Positions 59,945-64,000 of a stretch of 64,000 nt of DNA are shown here, in pieces. The translations under genes and the position numbers were made by a program. The notes beneath the pieces were generated by a model. The model made no database searches. It saw nothing but the letters and a program-made list of their open reading frames with translations, and was not told where the DNA came from. The DNA comes from Alentia gelatinosa (lineage: Eukaryota > Annelida > Polychaeta > Phyllodocida > Polynoidae). Every line of letters begins with the position of its first letter. Position 1 is the first letter of the stretch. The stretch spans positions 140,749,118 to 140,813,117 of the forward strand of contig OX465579.1 in assembly GCA_950022655.1 (NCBI GenBank). The letters are read 5' to 3'.

Positions 59945-61786
59945 ATGGTTACTGAGAGTACCCCCATGGTGAAGCGGCCCCGCCTGGAACCGTGCCGCGT
60001 CAGCATGGAGCCCACGGGCCGCGCCCAGTCTCCCACCGCCGAGAAGGTGTCATCGGCCGCCGACGCCATGTTAAAACTAAGCAACTCGGCGCCCAACCTG
60101 CCCGTGTTCGTCATGAACCAGGACACCGGGGTGTTGGCCGGCAGCCTGCCCACCATCGGCCAGCCGCCTGTCGCCTACATGGCGCAGAAGCACGACAGCG
60201 CCACTATGCAGTCCTCGCCGTCCAGCTGCGGCGGGGAGATGGTGGAGGTAAAGCCAGACATCACCAAGCTGAACCTGGCCTCCTCACGCTCCGTCCGCAA
60301 ACAGCGCGAGTTCATCCCGGATTTCAAGAAGGATGACACCTACTGGTCCAAACGCCGGAAGAACAACGAGGCGGCGAAGAGATCTCGCGAGAAGCGGCGT
60401 ATGAACGACATGGCGCTATCGGGCACCATCTCAGAGGTCAAAGTGGAGAATGACAGCCTACGCCGTGAGCTGCAGGCCATTAAACAGAAATTCGGGCTGC
60501 CGCTCGACAAGCCTTTCCCCTACGACCCAATGGAACCACTCGCCGGCCAACAACAGCCGACGAGCGATTCCTCCGACACCAGCTCCCCGCGCCACATTAT
60601 GTCTACGTCCGTCGATACGAGCATCTCGCGACCAGTGTTTCCCACCCAGCTGAGTGCCTCGTCTGTTCTGCAGGAGGTGCTCCGCCAGCCTCCTAAATCA
60701 GTGTCCCCAGTGACGCAGTGTAATTCGTCGCCGATCGCCATGACGGCGGCCACCATCCCTTTCCTCATCCCTGTTTCCACTGGCAACCAGCAGCAGCCAG
60801 TGGCGCTGGTGACCCACATGCCTACATCCGTGCCCCTCAACCCTACCATCGTGACCTCCCTTAACCTGCCCCCCGGGGTTCTCACCAACCGCGCCCCGTC
60901 CACAATGACCAACGGCCATGACCTGGATGAGGTCCTGCAGAAGAGGTCCGCAACCGACGGGGCCGCCACCAGCACAGACTCGCTAATAGAGACAGTAGCC
61001 TCGCACGTGAAGCCCGAACCAGCCACGTTGCTCCCGAACCTACGGGCATCAGTTATGTCTCCGTCGTTGGAGAGTAGTCCACGCGGCAGCCTGCAGATCG
61101 TCACCAGCTCAGGCAGCGAGTTCTCGGAGGAGTGCGACACAGCCGACGAGCACATGGCCCGGACCACTATCCCGCTCAACTTGTGTAAGCGGGAAGGCGA
61201 CGGCCAGTCGCCGGGCTACATCGAGATCAAGCCGTTCCCCATGGTGTCGTCGCCAGCCGACAAGAGCTCCATCCCACACAAGTTGCGCCACAAGCTGGCC
61301 CAACACCTACGAGACCGGGTGGCCTTCAGCATGTACCCGGAGGAGCAGGCCGCTGACGCCACCGACCTGCCGGCTCCCGAGGCAGAGGTCTCATCCGATG
61401 GCGACGCCAGGGCCAACCACGAGGACAGCAGCTCTAGTGAAGGCACCGGGTCGCCTTCTCGATGCATCGGGCGGAGAAATACTTCCATCGATCCCAAGTA
61501 CGTGGAGCGGCGGCGACGCAACAACCAAGCGGCGCGCAAGTGTCGAGAAAACCGGAAGCTTATTACAGACATGCGCTTAGCCAAATCATCGGTGTTGGAA
61601 ACAGAAAACCAGAGACTGAAACAAGAACTACTGACTCTCACCACAGAGGTCACAACTCTTAAAGATCTTATTGAACTGAAAAACGCTGCAAAAGCAAAGG
61701 GTGAGACTTTTGAGCCACCACTTCTTAAAGAAACGGACAATATTTCATCATCATTGGGTGAAACAGATTCGGCAGTGCCCCTTTAG
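59945..61786 (+). CDS. NFIL3/E4BP4-like transcription factor with two bZIP domains
   Basis: 613-aa single-exon CDS. A probable acceptor TTTCGCTTTGCAG ends at 59919, so a 5' UTR intron is likely; an in-frame TGA at 59927 fixes the start at or after 59945. bZIP1 (about 131-186): DDTYWSKRRKNNEAAKRSRE, KRR, then zipper heptads L158, V165, L172, I179 and KFGL. This is the NFIL3 type. bZIP2 (about 516-580): KYVERRRRNNQAARKCRENR, then L551, L558, L565, L572 in the same register; it resembles PAR/C/EBP zippers (LETEN, TLKDL). Between them lie Ser/Thr/Pro-rich sequence, PLNLCK (410-415, CtBP-motif-like) and IPHKLRHK (443-450), the conserved NFIL3/vrille motif. NFIL3 relatives repress D-box promoters in clock and immune pathways; the nuclear role here is inferred. 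Vertebrate NFIL3 is about 460 aa with one bZIP. Confidence 0.93.
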   Translation: MVTESTPMVKRPRLEPCRVSMEPTGRAQSPTAEKVSSAADAMLKLSNSAPNLPVFVMNQDTGVLAGSLPTIGQPPVAYMAQKHDSATMQSSPSSCGGEMVEVKPDITKLNLASSRSVRKQREFIPDFKKDDTYWSKRRKNNEAAKRSREKRRMNDMALSGTISEVKVENDSLRRELQAIKQKFGLPLDKPFPYDPMEPLAGQQQPTSDSSDTSSPRHIMSTSVDTSISRPVFPTQLSASSVLQEVLRQPPKSVSPVTQCNSSPIAMTAATIPFLIPVSTGNQQQPVALVTHMPTSVPLNPTIVTSLNLPPGVLTNRAPSTMTNGHDLDEVLQKRSATDGAATSTDSLIETVASHVKPEPATLLPNLRASVMSPSLESSPRGSLQIVTSSGSEFSEECDTADEHMARTTIPLNLCKREGDGQSPGYIEIKPFPMVSSPADKSSIPHKLRHKLAQHLRDRVAFSMYPEEQAADATDLPAPEAEVSSDGDARANHEDSSSSEGTGSPSRCIGRRNTSIDPKYVERRRRNNQAARKCRENRKLITDMRLAKSSVLETENQRLKQELLTLTTEVTTLKDLIELKNAAKAKGETFEPPLLKETDNISSSLGETDSAVPL

Positions 61787-64000
61787 TAATCTCAACTACA
61801 AATAATTTGGTGCATATCACAAACTGAACTTACCGTTTCATAAGAAGCTGGCCTTTACTTCTTTAGAAAGACTGAAAAAGGCATGGTGGCGTTGAGAGGA
61901 ATGCTATTGAGAAGGCATGTGCTAAGAAGGAGGTTAGATAAAGTATTTTATAGAACACGAGAGGAAGTGCATGCATATCACACAGTAAGAGACTTCTAGG
62001 TAACCGACTGAACATATTTATAATGTTGTTATCTTACCACAAGGAAGCTATGGTCAAGAATGAACTAAAACTGGGGAATCCTTTGAGTTTCTTAATCAGC
62101 TCTGCTCTAGCTACCTCGTGTCTACAGTAGCACCAGTATTGTCTATCCCAGGCAGTGCTGAAAATTTAGTGTAAATAATGATGTCTAGACAAGTTTTCTA
62201 GAAAAAAAAGACAAGCCTCGCAGGTTATCTGCCTAGACATAGACCCCTTCCCCTCTCGCCATCTGTGGGTCAACCAGGGTACAACTCCACTGCCGCCTGT
62301 TAGGGCGTATTCCAGAGCCAATCAAAGCGATTTCAAAATGGCCGTCCGTTTGTGAGTGCCCTGAAGAGTCTCCTTGACTCGCGAGTCAGCAAATCAGTTG
62401 ACTTTTTATCATCTATACCTCAGACACTGATAACGTATTACAGAGACCATTGGACCAGAACTTTTCCTGTTTAAGGCTCAAGACAAAACTTTTTTTCAAC
62501 CCAGCCTTCTTTCCTAGTTGTCTACAAAACTTATACTATACACCTCAAATTATAAACCTTTTCTACATTCATACCTAGAATACTAGTTGTTTGGACTGAA
62601 TATTATACAATCACATAGTTTCTACAAGTGTAACCCTCCCTATGGTAAGGTCATCCCATCGCACTATGTGGTATACTTCGTTCTCGACGTTTTAGTCATT
62701 TTATAGATAGAAGATCCGCATTGATTGGCCTCGGAATTCGGTTAACGTATTAACCACGTAGTCATGTTCATGGAGAGTTATATTTAACCGTTTATTGTAT
62801 TTCAATGGGAAAGTATGTCTAAGTGTTTATTAGACCTAGTCCTTTATCTATGGCACTTCTCACACGGAGTACTGGGGGACTTGAGCGTGCAGTGAAGCAG
62901 GACGGCTACTTTGGCACTTCCTTCGTGGTTGATATCAACTTGATGCGATTGAAGGACGTCTGGTATAAAGAAACTGCCTCTCTTCACTGTCTCTTTAGAA
63001 ACCTCAGTATGATGTCCCTAAGTAAGTTGTCCATGATGATATCGGACTAAATGTGCACACTGATACGCAAAATCAAGTTGGGCAAACTATAATAAATGTC
63101 CCGTTTTATACAGAGGGTGAATGGACGAGAGCGAGAAAGCTAGAAAATGTAACCTGTTTGGCCAAGTGTATTCGTGCTCTGTACAATCGTTTCAGTGGCT
63201 TCTTCCCAAGGGTAAATCATTTCAAAGTTTGAAGTAAGAGAAAAATGCGAGGAGAGAATGGAGCTTAAAGGGAGAATCGCATTAGGACGGTATCGACTAG
63301 TAAACGTGGTTGTTATGTTTTTGCCTTTGTGGTGGTGATAAAGAGCAGCAAGTGTAAGTAGTTCATTTGTGACAATGTGAAGTGCATTGAGGATATGGGC
63401 ACCTTGAAAACATTTTGCCATCTTATATTCATAGTTCATATATGACGGAGTATGTGTGGTTTTGTTAACTGATGGTTGTAATATAATTATCTGCTTTATG
63501 ATAAATCGCATTCTTTGCTTCTGCTGGTGCTGTTGCGTGCTTTGTACGTATGTGGCACTTGTAAGTTTGTAACCTTAGCTTTGAGCTTTACTCCTCTGCT
63601 GCGAAGAATAGATACCTTATCAGGCGACGAACAGATTCGGAGCGTGCTGAGTGGTTGAAACTGCATCAAGTGTATTGTAATAATTAGAACACTTAATGAA
63701 GTGAATCTACCTCGTCAATTGTTAATTGGTCTAGAGAGAAGAAATCTTTTACTGTGATCATCGTTGGGAGACTTTGTTAAGTAACATAACCTGCTTTAAT
63801 GGTATTCACTTGTGGTTAGCTCGTGTGTCCAATATCCGAAAGCATATACCAAAAGAATTAATGCTATTTCCTTGTCCTTCGGGGAACCGGATGATTGACA
63901 TTTTTGTTAAGAGAATATACTGCTTCTACGTGCTCTGCATCGGAGAAATTAAGAAGGACTGGATCTCATCTAAGAAACCGAACGAGAAAAGGATATGACA
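61787..64000 (+). other. bZIP gene 3' UTR and downstream DNA
   Basis: The 3' UTR probably runs to a poly(A) signal; the best AATAAA seen is at 63091-63096. AT-rich with scattered ATTTA words, as in short-lived transcription-factor mRNAs. Short ORFs at 62823-63050, 63140-63511 and 63774-63998 match nothing recognised. Confidence 0.5.

Noticed and set aside
60520..61740. Long antisense ORFs (219 aa and 174 aa) opposite the bZIP CDS
   Set aside because: Shadows of the GC-rich third-position bias of the real ORF; no recognisable motifs.

Overview
This is nuclear DNA from an invertebrate animal (a non-vertebrate bilaterian; phylum not determinable from the window). The evidence is small exons with GT-AG introns, a selenoprotein decoded with an animal-type SECIS element, 3' ends of non-LTR retrotransposons, many MITE-like DNA transposon remnants, and long homopolymer C/G and TA tracts. 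Gene density is low. I could reconstruct four protein genes from exon-level similarity, in alternating orientation: POLR2E (-), GPX4 (+), an NXNL2-like nucleoredoxin-like gene (-), and an intronless-CDS bZIP gene (+).

Left third (1-24907): RNA polymerase subunit RPABC1/RPB5 (POLR2E) on the minus strand. Its first six coding exons are present and the C-terminal exon(s) lie beyond the left edge. One intron of about 17 kb (1078-18204) is packed with repeats: two non-LTR retrotransposon tails, two related ~0.8-0.9 kb foldback elements, a strong hairpin, and a ~165-bp tandem repeat carrying octamer (ATTTGCAT) motifs.

Middle (24908-33219): 283 bp separate the POLR2E start codon from the divergent GPX4 start codon, so the two genes probably share a promoter region. 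GPX4 has seven coding exons that join in frame into 224 residues, with an in-frame TGA (selenocysteine) at residue 100 and a form II SECIS hairpin in its 3' UTR. An NXNL2-like thioredoxin-fold gene (two exons, 162 aa, WCPPC motif) lies tail-to-tail with it. From memory of the human map, POLR2E and GPX4 are also divergent neighbours at 19p13.3, so this looks like ancient microsynteny.

Right half (33220-64000): about 26 kb with no recognisable coding exons. It contains minisatellites, MITEs and several CpG-rich patches that look like promoters or first exons, with clusters of E-boxes (48837-48893), CRE/E4BP4-type sites (53441-53520) and CREs (55727-55994). It leads to a 613-aa single-ORF bZIP protein at 59945-61786. 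That protein is the highlight: it is NFIL3/E4BP4-like in its first bZIP domain and in a short C-terminal motif, but carries a second, complete, diverged bZIP domain of PAR/C/EBP character near its C-terminus. The upstream clusters match site classes bound by bZIP and clock bHLH factors, which suggests autoregulation or circadian control (inference). No tRNA, rRNA or CRISPR was found.
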